Shown: positions 1 through 9,032, numbered from the stretch's first letter. The stretch is DNA of 64,000 nt from Catenulispora sp. MAP5-51 (GCF_041261205.1 NZ_JBGCCH010000002.1:1-64000), one strand, 5' to 3'. Notes: generated by a model from the letters alone, not told the origin. Translations and numbers: made by a program.

Positions 1-5
1 CAGTC

Positions 6-54
6 GCGAGGGTGTCTATGTCGGTCGTCACAAGCTGACATCGGACACCCTCGC
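6..54. terminator. Hairpin downstream of mqnC
   Basis: Perfect 11-bp arms (6-16 and 44-54, GCGAGGGTGTC/GACACCCTCGC) enclose a second inner stem, ATGTC (18-22) with GACAT (37-41). It lies about 70 bp beyond the mqnC stop and is probably its terminator, or a shared one with a gene outside the window. There is no clear T-tract, as is usual in high-GC actinomycetes. I see no convincing gene in bases 1-122. Confidence 0.55.
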
Positions 55-122
55 ATCGTTCCTGCGCAGCCCATCCCTTGGATTCAGTCGTCTAGCCCGC
101 GGCGCCGCCGCCTCGCGGGGTG

Positions 123-1337
123 TTACCGCACATCCACCAGCTTCAGCTCCGGGTGCGCGGTGCCGCCCTCGATCGCGGTGGAGGCGATGTGGCTCATCAC
201 GTGGTCGTCGACCGGGTCGTTCGCCGGGTCGTCGTGCACGGTGATCAGTTCGTAGGTCGTGCTGCGCTGGGCCGGGACGCGGCCGGCGGCGCGGATCAGG
301 TGGATCAGCTCCATGCGGTTGGAGCGGTGCTTGGCGCCGGCGGAGGAGACCACGTTCTCCTCGAGCATCACCGAGCCCAGGTCGTCGGCGCCGTAGTGCA
401 GGGAGAGCTGGCCGGCCTCCTTGCCGACGGTGAGCCAGGAGCCCTGGATGTGCGCGACGTTGTACAGGTACAGGCGGGCGACGGCGATCAGGCGCAGGTA
501 CTCGAACATGGTGGCCTGCGTCTGGCCCTTCAGCTTGTTGTTCTCCGGCTGGTACGTGTACGGGATGAAGGCGCGGAAGCCGCCGGTGCGGTCCTGCACG
601 TCGCGGATCATGCGCAGGTGCTCGATGCGCTCGGCGTTGGTCTCGCCGGTGCCCATCAGCATCGTGGAGGTGCTCTCCAGGCCGAGGCCGTGGGCGGTCT
701 CCATGATCTCCAGCCAGCGCTCGCCGGACTCCTTCAGGGGCGCGATGGCGTTGCGGGGGCGGGCCGGGAGCAGTTCGGCGCCGGCGCCGGCGAAGGAGTC
801 CAGGCCCGACTCCTTCAGGCGGGTGATGGCCTCCTCGATGGTGACGCCGGAGACCTTGGCCATGTGCTGCACCTCGGAGGCGCCGAGGGAGTGGATGACC
901 AGCTGCGGGTACTCGGCCTTGATGGCGCGGAAGTTCTCCTCGTAGTACTCGACCCCGTAGTCCGGGTGGTGGCCGCCCTGGAACATGATCTGGGTACCAC
1001 CGAGGGCCACGGTCTCCGCGCAGCGGCGCAGGATGTCCTCCAGCGGACGCGTCCACACCTTGTCCGACTTCGGCGCCGCGTAGAAGGCGCAGAACTTGCA
1101 CGCCGTGACGCAGGCGTTGGTGTAGTTGATGTTCCGCTCGATGATGTACGTGGCGATCTCGCCGTTCTCGCCGTAGACGCCGGAGTAGCGCTTGCGGCGT
1201 GCGGCGTCCGCGGCGGTGCCCAGAGCGTGCAGCGGCGCGTGGCGGTACAGTTCCAGCGCTTCCTCGTGCTCGATCCGACCGCCGTCCGCGGCCCGGTCGA
1301 GGGCGTCTTGGAGCTCCGCGGAGATCTGCTTGCTCAT
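123..1337 (-). CDS. mqnC: Cyclic dehypoxanthinyl futalosine synthase MqnC
   Basis: Radical SAM enzyme of the futalosine menaquinone pathway. It cyclises dehypoxanthine futalosine to cyclic dehypoxanthinyl futalosine. The 404-residue length is typical of the family. The [4Fe-4S]-binding CX3CX2C motif is visible at C76, C80 and C83 (CVTACKFC), followed by the GGTQIMFQGG segment expected in this family. I took the ATG at 1337 (MSKQIS) because upstream codons in the same frame run into the DUF1152 gene and do not resemble the family. DUF1152 and PaaI-type genes lie upstream on the same strand with a 53-nt gap, so one transcript is likely. Mechanism is from the family; assignment is firm. Confidence 0.95.
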   Translation of the reverse strand: MSKQISAELQDALDRAADGGRIEHEEALELYRHAPLHALGTAADAARRKRYSGVYGENGEIATYIIERNINYTNACVTACKFCAFYAAPKSDKVWTRPLEDILRRCAETVALGGTQIMFQGGHHPDYGVEYYEENFRAIKAEYPQLVIHSLGASEVQHMAKVSGVTIEEAITRLKESGLDSFAGAGAELLPARPRNAIAPLKESGERWLEIMETAHGLGLESTSTMLMGTGETNAERIEHLRMIRDVQDRTGGFRAFIPYTYQPENNKLKGQTQATMFEYLRLIAVARLYLYNVAHIQGSWLTVGKEAGQLSLHYGADDLGSVMLEENVVSSAGAKHRSNRMELIHLIRAAGRVPAQRSTTYELITVHDDPANDPVDDHVMSHIASTAIEGGTAHPELKLVDVR

Positions 1338-1390
1338 CGGGCGTGCCCTTCGTCCGGGATCTTCGGTTCCCCTCCAGGGTACTTCGGTAC

Positions 1391-2353
1391 TCAGTGCGGG
1401 AACTGTCTGGGTATCCGGCGCCCGGCCAGACCGTCGCGGAAGGTCTCGATGATCGTCGGGATCTGTCCGAAGGTCTGGGTACCCTCCAATTCCGGCAAGT
1501 AGAGGTGCCGGGCGGCGAGTCCCTCGACGGTGACTGTGAAGTACATCGCCATGAGCGGATTCACAAAAAGCACACTGTTGTGTGTGCGTTGTGTGAAGTG
1601 GACATTTCCGGACACGCCGAGCATCGCCGAGGCGATCTGGCCGTGCACGATGGACGGCCGCATAGGGGTGTTCTCCTGCGCGTACGCTACGGCGTCGAGG
1701 TAGAGCGAGCCCTCGCGGCTGGAGCGCGGGATGGAGAACGCGCCGAGATAGGCGCCGTCGGCGTCCAGATCGGAGAGGTTCTCCAACACCTGCACGTGGT
1801 TCACGCCGTGGTACGCGTCGATCCCGAAGCCGACGCTGACCACCAGCCGCACCGGCACCTCGTCCAGTCCGGCCACGGCGGCCAGGCTCAGCATGTCCTC
1901 GGCCGGCGTCCCCAGCCCGGTCTCGTCCCCGCGCATCAGGATGTCGGTCCCGCCGTCGACCAGCACGATCGCGTCGATGGCGTGGTGCTCGATCAGGGCC
2001 CGGTACGCCGCGCGCAGCGGCTCGACCCCGGTCCGCTGGAAGGAGTAGACCGTCGAGGGCTCGCCCACGGTCTTCAGCCAGCGCGCCAGGGTGCGCTCCG
2101 GGAAGTACTCGGCGAACCCGCCACTGGTCGGCGTGATGGCCGCGACGTCCGGGGCCAGCCACGCGTCGAGGCTGAAGCCGGAGGCGACGAAGGTCAGGTT
2201 GGCCAGGAACACCTCGGCGCCGCGCTCCCGCAGCGCCAGGGCCAGGGGCACTCCGCCGAAGACGTCGAACCCGCCGCCGGCCCCGGCGACAAGAATGCGG
2301 TTCGAGTCGGCCAAGGCGGCGAACAGCGGAAGCTCACGCAGGCTGGTGGTCAT
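1391..2353 (-). CDS. DUF1152 family protein
   Basis: A 320-residue cytoplasmic protein of the DUF1152 family, whose function is unknown. Near the N-terminus (about residues 24-34) there is a glycine-rich GAGGGFDVFGG loop that looks like a nucleotide- or cofactor-binding Rossmann turn. A second conserved-looking stretch, VLVDGGTDILMRGDE, sits mid-protein. No signal peptide or membrane segment is seen. It lies between mqnC and a hotdog thioesterase in the same orientation, so it is probably co-expressed with menaquinone synthesis. Any catalytic role in that pathway is speculation. Confidence 0.75.
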   Translation of the reverse strand: MTTSLRELPLFAALADSNRILVAGAGGGFDVFGGVPLALALRERGAEVFLANLTFVASGFSLDAWLAPDVAAITPTSGGFAEYFPERTLARWLKTVGEPSTVYSFQRTGVEPLRAAYRALIEHHAIDAIVLVDGGTDILMRGDETGLGTPAEDMLSLAAVAGLDEVPVRLVVSVGFGIDAYHGVNHVQVLENLSDLDADGAYLGAFSIPRSSREGSLYLDAVAYAQENTPMRPSIVHGQIASAMLGVSGNVHFTQRTHNSVLFVNPLMAMYFTVTVEGLAARHLYLPELEGTQTFGQIPTIIETFRDGLAGRRIPRQFPH

Positions 2354-2423
2354 GGCAGAGGACGATAATCGGGCGCTGAGGACTGTGCGCCGCGTTCCGG
2401 GCGCGCCCGGCGCCCTGCCTCCG

Positions 2424-2981
2424 CTACTTGTCCCCGGCCCGGAAGACCATGCAGGTCGACGTGGCGGTGGCGTACAGCTTCCCGTTGCCGTCCACGATCC
2501 GCGCCTCGGCCAGCGCGGTGCGCCGCCCCATGTGCGTCACCGTGCCGATGCACTGCACCTGGCCGGTGTCCTTGGTCATGCCGCGCAGGAACTTCACCGA
2601 CAGGTCGAGCGAGGTGTAGAAGTCGCCGGCCGGCAGCAGCGACTGCACCGCGCAGCCGCAGGCCGAGTCCAGCAGGGTCGCGTAGACACCGCCGTGGACG
2701 GAGCCGATCGGGTTGTAGTGGTGCTCGGCCGGGGTCATGGTGAACACCACACGGCCCTCATCGACGTCCCCGAGGCCGTCGAAGCCCAGCGTCTGCGAGA
2801 TCGGCGGCCTGGGAATCCGCCCCTCGGCCATGGCCCGCAGGAACTCGATGCCGGACATGTCCGCGCCCTCGGCAAAGGAGGCCATCGGGTCGTTCCAGCT
2901 GTAGGTGCGGGTGCGCTCGATGTCCTCGACGACGAGGCCGGCGTTCTCCGCGCCCTCGATTCCGTCCATGGTCTCGGTCAT
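2424..2981 (-). CDS. PaaI-family hotdog thioesterase
   Basis: A 185-residue protein with a C-terminal single hotdog domain (about residues 80-180). It carries the family signature YNPIGSVHGGVYATLLDSA, in which the HGG loop and following acidic residue position the thioester and water. It would hydrolyse an acyl- or aryl-CoA thioester; the substrate cannot be read from sequence. A ~75-residue N-terminal extension precedes the fold. It appears to be the first gene of a DUF1152-mqnC transcript. The futalosine route has no CoA thioester step, so its link to the quinone genes is by location only. Confidence 0.85.
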   Translation of the reverse strand: MTETMDGIEGAENAGLVVEDIERTRTYSWNDPMASFAEGADMSGIEFLRAMAEGRIPRPPISQTLGFDGLGDVDEGRVVFTMTPAEHHYNPIGSVHGGVYATLLDSACGCAVQSLLPAGDFYTSLDLSVKFLRGMTKDTGQVQCIGTVTHMGRRTALAEARIVDGNGKLYATATSTCMVFRAGDK

Positions 2982-3092
2982 GGCCTCGTACCTCCCGGGT
3001 CCGCGTGGGCTCGACAGTTAGCTACTAATGAGTAACAACGAGTTTAGACCACGCCTGGTTCCCGGGTGGAGGTGGGAGGTCCAGTGAGCAAA

Positions 3093-3102
3093 TGTGTACA
3101 CA
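3093..3102. promoter_or_regulatory. Palindromic operator of the toxin-antitoxin pair
   Basis: TGTGTACACA is a perfect 10-bp palindrome 36 bp before the antitoxin start, in a locally AT-rich stretch. YefM-type antitoxins are known to bind palindromes with a TGTACA core, which this contains. Autoregulation is inferred. Confidence 0.55.
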
Positions 3103-3138
3103 AGTTGCAAGATATGCGCGACTCAGTACCATGGATCC

Positions 3139-3396
3139 ATGAGTGACGCCTACCCGATGACCACGGCCCGCGCCAACTTCGGCACCCTGGTCCGCCGCAC
3201 CGCCAACGGCCGTGAGCGGATCGCCATCACCGACCACGGGCACACGGCGGCGATACTGATCAACCCGAGCGAGCTCGCTGAGATCGAAGAAGCGCTCGCT
3301 GTGGCACAGTACAGACTCCGCCAGGCCAACGGCACGCCCGACACTCCGGTGCCGCACGACGAAGTCCTCCGGCTGCTCGGGATGCCGCCGGAATGA
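3139..3396 (+). CDS. Phd/YefM family antitoxin
   Basis: An 85-residue antitoxin of the Phd/YefM family. The N-terminus (MTTARANFGTLVRRTANG, then ERIAITDHGHTAAILI) is the conserved DNA-binding and dimerisation domain. The C-terminal third is the expected flexible toxin-neutralising tail. I chose the ATG at 3139 (MSDAYP), because a longer reading from 3094 would begin inside the palindromic operator. The stop overlaps the toxin start by 4 nt (ATGA), typical of translationally coupled type II modules. It should repress its own promoter and bind the RelE-like product. Confidence 0.85.
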   Translation: MSDAYPMTTARANFGTLVRRTANGRERIAITDHGHTAAILINPSELAEIEEALAVAQYRLRQANGTPDTPVPHDEVLRLLGMPPE

Positions 3397-3644
3397 CCTG
3401 GTCGATCATCTGGGAGCCTCGCGCCATCGCCGCGGCTTCCCGCTTCCTCGACGACGACTCGGAGGGCCTGAAGCAGGTTCTTGCGGCAGCGGGCCTCCTT
3501 CGCTCCGAGCCTCGCCCCGAAGGGTCCGCGCCATACGGCTCACCGGACCTTCGCCGCATCCGCATCGGCTGGTATCGCGTGGTCTACGAGATCGATGAGA
3601 CAGCCGCCACCATCACTGTCATCCACCTCGGCCGCGTTGAATAG
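3393..3644 (+). CDS. RelE/ParE-superfamily toxin
   Basis: An 83-residue, compact basic protein. It ends with the RelE/ParE-type beta-hairpin pattern (LRRIRIGWYRVVYEID, then a hydrophobic strand and HLGRVE). Family members are mostly ribosome-dependent mRNA interferases; ParE members poison gyrase. The conserved arginines and tyrosine in the RIGWYRVVYE strand favour the RelE branch. It overlaps the antitoxin by 4 nt. It is a small insertion-like module between a thioesterase gene and mqnA, plausibly horizontally acquired. Confidence 0.8.
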   Translation: MTWSIIWEPRAIAAASRFLDDDSEGLKQVLAAAGLLRSEPRPEGSAPYGSPDLRRIRIGWYRVVYEIDETAATITVIHLGRVE

Positions 3645-3704
3645 CCCCGAACAACCCCCCGGCGCCAGCTCCCCTCCGGCGCCGCCTCCGGCTCCGGCCG
3701 CGCC

Positions 3705-4604
<900 letters not shown>

Positions 4605-4697
4605 TTACGACCGCGTGATCAGGAGTCCAGTGCCGGGGCACTCGGGCGAAAGCGGCGAGCCGGACATGCGCCCCCCCGGCACGCCGCGACCGCCGTG

Positions 4698-5060
4698 TCA
4701 GTCCTCGTCCTCCATGGCCGCGTTCTCCTCGAACCGGCTCGCGAGCCGCTCGGTACGCCGGGTCACCTGCACCGACATCGCGTCGCGCTGGCGGGAGAGC
4801 AGGAAGAAGGACGCCACGCCGGAGACCAGCAGCGCGCCCATCATCAGGTACAGCACGCCGTTGCCGGTCACGATGTGCCCGGTCGCCGCGACCCCGCCCC
4901 ACAGCACCGCCAGCGACAGGATGAAGATCCCGATGCGCAGGGTGGCGTAGCGCATCGTGGCGTGCTTGCCCTGCGCCACCGCGGCGCCGGCCGCCAGAAT
5001 CTGGGACTCGGACTCAGTCGGCGCCTCGGCCTTGTCAGCCGTCTTGTTGTCGGCAGGCAT
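4698..5060 (-). CDS. DUF4229 small membrane protein
   Basis: A 120-residue protein. A charged N-terminal segment (about 35 residues) is followed by RYATLRIGIFILSLAVLW and a second hydrophobic stretch, giving two transmembrane helices. Then come the FLLSRQRDAMS motif typical of DUF4229 and an acidic C-terminus. Function is unknown. In actinomycetes these proteins are commonly found near menaquinone genes, as here beside mqnA. Family assignment rests on the helix pattern and RQRDA motif. Confidence 0.75.
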   Translation of the reverse strand: MPADNKTADKAEAPTESESQILAAGAAVAQGKHATMRYATLRIGIFILSLAVLWGGVAATGHIVTGNGVLYLMMGALLVSGVASFFLLSRQRDAMSVQVTRRTERLASRFEENAAMEDED

Positions 5061-5106
5061 CCGCCGACTCCTTCCATCGGTATGAGAGACCAGCCACAGG
5101 CGAGGT

Positions 5107-5616
5107 CTACAGGCTCATCGCCATGTGGATCTCGTCCCGGTAGTCGTCCGCGCCGACCCGCAACATGCGCGGGACGCGGCCGACCTCGGTGTATCCGCAC
5201 TTGCTGTAGAAGTGTTCCAGCCCGAGCCCGCCGCGGCAGGTGAGCAGGAGCATTTCGACACCGTCGAGGTTACGCGCCACCCTTTCGGCCTCCCGCAGCA
5301 GTTCCGCCCCGTAGCCCCGGCCCTGCTGTTTCGGGTGCACGGCCACGGTCTTGAGCAGGCGCGCGTGGTCCTTGAGCGCGAACCGGTGGTCCACGATGAC
5401 CAGGAACGCGACCGGCTCGCCGTCCTCGTAGCCGACCAGGAACAGGTCCCGGCCGACCGAGAAGGACGTGAACGCCTCGGCGTCCACGGTCTCCCGCTCC
5501 ACCGGGGCGATGTAGCCGATGGCGCCGCCGGCGTTGGTGGCGTCGGTCCAGATGTCGACGAGCCGCGAGCGCAGGTCCCCGTCGATCTCGGGGTGGGTCC
5601 GGAAGGTCAGAGCCAT
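5107..5616 (-). CDS. GNAT-family N-acetyltransferase
   Basis: A 169-residue acetyltransferase. The acetyl-CoA pyrophosphate-binding motif A is clear: VHPKQQGRGYGAELLREAERVA at about residues 92-113 (Q/R-x-x-G-x-G/A pattern). A C-terminal LEHFYSKCGYTEVGRVPRML is typical of strands beta6-beta7. The substrate is unknown. It starts 16 nt after a small membrane gene on the same strand and precedes DUF4229, so it is probably in the same operon. Confidence 0.85.
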   Translation of the reverse strand: MALTFRTHPEIDGDLRSRLVDIWTDATNAGGAIGYIAPVERETVDAEAFTSFSVGRDLFLVGYEDGEPVAFLVIVDHRFALKDHARLLKTVAVHPKQQGRGYGAELLREAERVARNLDGVEMLLLTCRGGLGLEHFYSKCGYTEVGRVPRMLRVGADDYRDEIHMAMSL

Positions 5617-5632
5617 GACGGTGCCGCCCCGC

Positions 5633-5860
5633 TCAGCGCTCGACGGCGCCGGCCCGCCGCGACCGGCGCAGGCCCACGGCGATGTTCAGCACCGCGACCG
5701 CGACCACGATCAGCGCCGCTCCCGCCACCTCGGACGGCACCACCGGCTCGGACCGGCTCAGCATCAGCGCGCCGCCGGCCACCGCGAACAGGCCGACGGC
5801 CAGCACGCGCAGCTCGGTGGCCAGGCGGAAGGGACGGCGGGGGCGATCACGGAAGTTCAC
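5633..5860 (-). CDS. Small two-helix membrane protein
   Basis: A 75-residue hypothetical protein with a basic N-terminus (RDRPRRPFR). Two predicted transmembrane helices (about residues 17-34 and 43-62) form a hairpin, followed by a basic RRSRRAG tail. It is not recognised beyond this. It begins the GNAT-DUF4229 gene run, 16 nt from the acetyltransferase. The stretch upstream (5861-6016) contains only the mqnE terminator hairpin. Confidence 0.6.
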   Translation of the reverse strand: MNFRDRPRRPFRLATELRVLAVGLFAVAGGALMLSRSEPVVPSEVAGAALIVVAVAVLNIAVGLRRSRRAGAVER

Positions 5861-5945
5861 AAGATAGGACTATGCGTCACCGGTCGGCCGATTCCCAAAT
5901 CAGGATCGGACGGCGGATGGGGGTGTTACCGGGCCGGGACACAGC

Positions 5946-5982
5946 ACAGATGGCGCACATCCTGGAGATGCGCACCATCTGT
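5946..5982 (-). terminator. Terminator of mqnE
   Basis: Arms of 16 nt (ACAGATGGCGCACATC, 5946-5961; GATGCGCACCATCTGT, 5967-5982) pair at 14 of 16 positions around a CTGGA loop. The hairpin lies 35 nt past the mqnE stop. Confidence 0.6.
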
Positions 5983-6016
5983 CACCAGCCTGCTTCTCCG
6001 AGTGATCGGCGAGATC

Positions 6017-7177
6017 TCAGAAGGTCATCAGCTGCGGCTCTTCGCGCCGCCCGAGCTCCGGCCCCTCGTACTCGCGGATGACCTCGTAGCGCGTGTTGCG
6101 CTCCACCGGCGTGAATCCGGCGTCGCGGATCAGCTCCAGCAGGTCCTCGCGGGTCATCTTGTTCGGGGTGCCGTAGTCGTCGGCGTCGTGCGTGATCTTG
6201 TACTCCACCACCGAGCCGTCCAGGTCGTCGGCGCCGTAGTTGAGCGCCAGCTGCGCGGTCGACAGGCCGTGCATGACCCAGAAGCACTTCACGTGGTCGA
6301 AGTTGTCCAGCAGCAGGCGGGACACCGCGAAGGTCTTCAGTGCCTCCACGCCGGTGGCCATCGGCTGGTTCATCAGCCGGTTGCGGACCTTGCCGTCCTT
6401 GCTGTCGTGGAAGTCGTGCTGGAAGCGCAGCGGGATGAAGACCGCGAAGCCGCCGGTCTCGTCCTGCAGCTCGCGCAGCCGCAGCACGTGGTCCACGCGG
6501 TGGCGGGGCTCCTCGATGTGGCCGTACAGCATGGTGGCCGGGGTGCGCAGGCCCTTGCCGTGCGCCAGGCGGTGGATCCGGGACCAGTCCTCCCAGTGCG
6601 TGGCGTGGTCCACGATCTGCGAGCGGACCTCCCAGTCGAAGATCTCCGCGCCGCCGCCGGTGAGGGACTCCAGACCGGCCTCGATCAGCTCGTCGAGGAT
6701 CTCGTCGGCGCTCAGGCCGGAGATCTTCTCGAACCAGTGGATCTCGGTGGCCGTGAACGCCTTGATCGACACGCCGGGCAGCACGGCCTTCAGCTCGCTG
6801 ATCGACTTCGGGTAGTACCGCCACGGCAGCGTGGGGTGCAGGCCGTTGACGATGTGCAGCTCGGTGATGCCGTCCGGCTCCATGTCCTTGGCCAGGCGGA
6901 CGGCTTCCTCAATGCGCATCGTGTAGGCGTCCTTCTCCCCCGGCTTGCGCTGGAAGGAGCAGTACGCGCACGAGGCGGAACAGACGTTCGTCATGTTCAG
7001 GTGCCGGTTGACGTTGAAGAAGACCTTGTCGCCGTTCTTGCGGGTCCGCGCTTCGTGCGCGAGCTCGCCGAGCCAGGCCACCTCATCGGTGTCGTACAGC
7101 GCCACGCCGTCCTCGAAGGACAGCCGCGAACCGCCGAGGACCTTCTCCTCGATCTCCCGCTTGAGCCCGGCGTCCAT
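6017..7177 (-). CDS. mqnE: Aminofutalosine synthase MqnE
   Basis: Radical SAM enzyme that joins the MqnA product to the adenosyl radical of SAM, giving aminofutalosine (aminodeoxyfutalosine). The cluster motif is at C66, C70 and C73 (CSASCAYC) in a 386-residue protein of standard length. The segments TELHIVNGLHP and GGGAEIFDWEVR are characteristic. I chose ATG 7177 (MDAGLK) since AAGGTGAGG lies about 5 nt upstream. A second ATG at 7201 would add eight residues. The gene is monocistronic, divergent from the membrane-protein gene at 7305, with a hairpin 3' of it. Two TGATCAC copies (7207 and 7260) lie in the divergent promoter region. Confidence 0.95.
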   Translation of the reverse strand: MDAGLKREIEEKVLGGSRLSFEDGVALYDTDEVAWLGELAHEARTRKNGDKVFFNVNRHLNMTNVCSASCAYCSFQRKPGEKDAYTMRIEEAVRLAKDMEPDGITELHIVNGLHPTLPWRYYPKSISELKAVLPGVSIKAFTATEIHWFEKISGLSADEILDELIEAGLESLTGGGAEIFDWEVRSQIVDHATHWEDWSRIHRLAHGKGLRTPATMLYGHIEEPRHRVDHVLRLRELQDETGGFAVFIPLRFQHDFHDSKDGKVRNRLMNQPMATGVEALKTFAVSRLLLDNFDHVKCFWVMHGLSTAQLALNYGADDLDGSVVEYKITHDADDYGTPNKMTREDLLELIRDAGFTPVERNTRYEVIREYEGPELGRREEPQLMTF

Positions 7178-7304
7178 GGCCTCACCTTTTCCGTCCGACA
7201 TCGTCCTGATCACACAGCAGAGTACGGCAGGCTTGCGTAACGACCTCGTCCGGATTGAGTGATCACGTTGCGGTCCGGCGCCCGGACAGCGGATAGTCGT
7301 CATC

Positions 7305-8234
7305 ATGTCCGAAACACCCTCCAGACGAGCCGCCGGCCGACCCCACCCCGGAGACGACCGGGGTGCACGCGGGCAGTACGACGGCTACGACCGCCAACCC
7401 GCAGGTCGCGGCTACGACGACGGGTACGGGCAACAGCAACCACGCTCCGGCGGCCGGGCCCGGCCCGCCGCCTACGACGACGACTACGCGGCCGCCCCCG
7501 GGCCCGCACAGGGCCGCGGCGGCAGCCGGGGCCGCGGGCCCGCGCAGGACGGCTACGAGCGCCATGACGACGACGGCTACCGCGACCCGCGCGGAGCCCG
7601 TGGCGGCCGTGAGAGCCGAGACGACTACGACGAGGACTACGACGACGCCCCGGCGCGCGGCGGCTCCCGGCGGGCCGCTCCGGGCCGCTCCGGCGGCTCG
7701 CGCCGCGCGGGCGGCGGTGGCGGTGCCAGCGGCGCCGCAGCGGCCGCCGGCGGCCCGGCCCTGGCTCTCGGCCCCCGCGTCGGCACCGCCTTCGCCATCG
7801 GCGCGATCCCGTCCCTGCTGATCGCGTTCGCCTGCGGCGCGGCCTCCAGCGGCGGCTCCTCGCGCTCGATCGCGGGCATCAGCCTGAACTCGCAGCTGCT
7901 GTCCCTGTCCGCGCTGGCGATCCCGGCGATGATCCTGATCATCGGCGGGCTGCTGCGCTGGCGCCGGCTCAACCCGCTGGGCCTGACCTGGGGCTTCACC
8001 GTGGTGGCCGGGCTGAGCTGGCTGGCCCTGCTGTTCGCCGCGCAGATGGAGAAGGTGATCCCGCACCTGACCCCGCTGCTGACCGTGCCCCTGGTGACCG
8101 GCGCCGCGGTGGCCGCCGCGGCCTACCTGACCGACGAGAACACCACGGCGACCGGGCGCTACGCGTGCCTGGCCGCGGTGATCGCCTCGCACGTCGGGAT
8201 CGTGGCGATCGTGGTGACGATCGTCCTGGCCTGA
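7305..8234 (+). CDS. Membrane protein with disordered Gly/Arg/Asp-rich N-terminus
   Basis: A 309-residue protein of unknown function. Residues 1 to about 150 are low complexity (repeated GYDR, GYDD, RGG and DDD-type runs) and probably an extended cytoplasmic tail. Residues from about 155 to the end hold five to six hydrophobic helices with short loops and no recognisable catalytic motif. It is divergent from mqnE and convergent with the Lrp gene, with a strong hairpin between. The tail's mix of charged residues, Gly and Tyr suggests a disordered interaction or condensate-forming region, but that is inference. Confidence 0.7.
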   Translation: MSETPSRRAAGRPHPGDDRGARGQYDGYDRQPAGRGYDDGYGQQQPRSGGRARPAAYDDDYAAAPGPAQGRGGSRGRGPAQDGYERHDDDGYRDPRGARGGRESRDDYDEDYDDAPARGGSRRAAPGRSGGSRRAGGGGGASGAAAAAGGPALALGPRVGTAFAIGAIPSLLIAFACGAASSGGSSRSIAGISLNSQLLSLSALAIPAMILIIGGLLRWRRLNPLGLTWGFTVVAGLSWLALLFAAQMEKVIPHLTPLLTVPLVTGAAVAAAAYLTDENTTATGRYACLAAVIASHVGIVAIVVTIVLA

Positions 8235-8280
8235 GCACCGCGACGCGGACTGCCCGAGCCGCGCACAGCCCGCGAGACAC

Positions 8281-8329
8281 CCGAGAGGGCCGCGCCGGAG
8301 GATCGAATCCTCTGGCGCGGCCCTCTCGG
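8281..8329. terminator. Strong bidirectional terminator
   Basis: A near-perfect 23-bp stem. CCGAGAGGGCCGCGCC (8281-8296) pairs with GGCGCGGCCCTCTCGG (8314-8329), and GAGGAT pairs with ATCCTC around a CGA loop, with one G:U-type step. It sits between convergent genes. Confidence 0.9.
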
Positions 8330-8359
8330 CGTGTCGGGGCCGACCCGGCCCCCTACTTG

Positions 8360-8830
8360 CTACTTGGCGTCCTCTTCCTCCAGCTCGGCCAGCGGCATCG
8401 GCCGGTCCTCCCACTTGGTCGACAGCGCGACCGTGGTCCGGGTCCGGGCCACGCCGCGGATCCGGGTGAGGCGACCGATGATGCGCTCCAGGTCCTCCGG
8501 GTGGCCGGCGCGGACCTTCAGCAGGAAGGACTCCTCGCCGGCGACGAAGAAGCAGTCCTCGATCTCCGGTACGTCGCGCAGCCGCCAGGCGACGTCGTCG
8601 AGCTCGGCCGAGTCCGACAGCAGGATGCCGATCATCGCCGTCACGTTCAGGCCCAGCTGCTCGGGGGCCACCATCGCCCGGTAGCCGGTGATGACGCCGT
8701 TGCTCTCCAGCCGGTTGATCCGGTCGGTCACCGACGGCCCGGACAGACTGACCAGGCGTCCCAGCTCCGCGTACGACATGCGGCCGTTGGTCCGCAGCGC
8801 GTCGATCAAGGCGCGGTCCACCGCGTCCAT
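8360..8830 (-). CDS. Lrp/AsnC family transcriptional regulator
   Basis: A 156-residue feast/famine regulator. The N-terminal helix-turn-helix (about residues 5-50: VDRALIDALRTNGRMSYAEL, LSGPSVTDRINRLE) is followed by a RAM ligand-binding domain with the family's GVITGYRA linker and DCFFVAGEESFLLKV core. It should form dimers or octamers and respond to an amino acid or related metabolite. The C-terminal acidic tail (LEEEDAK) is unusual but short. Its targets could include the divergent short gene at 9073, since the 240-bp intergenic region holds a palindrome. That pairing is inference. Confidence 0.9.
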   Translation of the reverse strand: MDAVDRALIDALRTNGRMSYAELGRLVSLSGPSVTDRINRLESNGVITGYRAMVAPEQLGLNVTAMIGILLSDSAELDDVAWRLRDVPEIEDCFFVAGEESFLLKVRAGHPEDLERIIGRLTRIRGVARTRTTVALSTKWEDRPMPLAELEEEDAK

Positions 8831-8996
8831 GCTTCCTGATCACCTCATCCGCATCGGTGGACGCCCGCCGGGGCGTCCGCAACACCTGCGTGCGAGGGTA
8901 TCGGCTCCCCGGGCGACCCCGGCCCCCGCGCGGGGCCGTCCGGGGACGCCGGTGGCCCCCTGTTGACGATCTGTGACCGCCTTCACCTTCAAACAA

Positions 8997-9026
8997 TTGG
9001 ACACAGAGCGTAGAACCCCTTAGAAT
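8997..9026 (+). promoter_or_regulatory. Sigma-70-type promoter for the 37-aa gene
   Basis: TTGGAC (-35) and TAGAAT (-10) are separated by 18 bp, in the most AT-rich stretch of the neighbourhood and about 45 bp upstream of the short ORF's start. It is a close match to the vegetative actinomycete consensus. Confidence 0.65.
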
Positions 9027-9032
9027 CTAAGG
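9018..9032. promoter_or_regulatory. Palindrome overlapping the -10 element
   Basis: CCTTAGA-A-TCTAAGG has perfect 7-bp arms around one base and overlies the -10 hexamer. It is a plausible repressor operator. The binding protein is unknown; the divergent Lrp regulator is a candidate. Confidence 0.5.

Noticed and set aside
1-38. Possible end of an upstream + strand gene stopping at 36-38
   Set aside because: Only 12 codons visible, no recognisable protein, and the area forms a terminator-like hairpin.
28-1101. 357-codon open frame on the minus strand over mqnC
   Set aside because: Shadow frame of mqnC with Arg/Pro-rich composition and no family match.
3655-3690. GGCGCC repeats between the toxin gene and mqnA as a terminator
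   Set aside because: Arms are only about 6 bp in a generally GC-rich run; not distinguishable from background.
7207-7266. Two TGATCAC copies 53 bp apart between mqnE and the divergent gene as paired operators
   Set aside because: Short and near-palindromic by chance in such sequence; kept only as a remark under mqnE.
8281-8329. GGATCGAATCC in the hairpin resembles a tRNA T-arm and could suggest a tRNA
   Set aside because: The whole stretch is one uninterrupted palindrome with no acceptor, D-arm or anticodon parts; it is a terminator.
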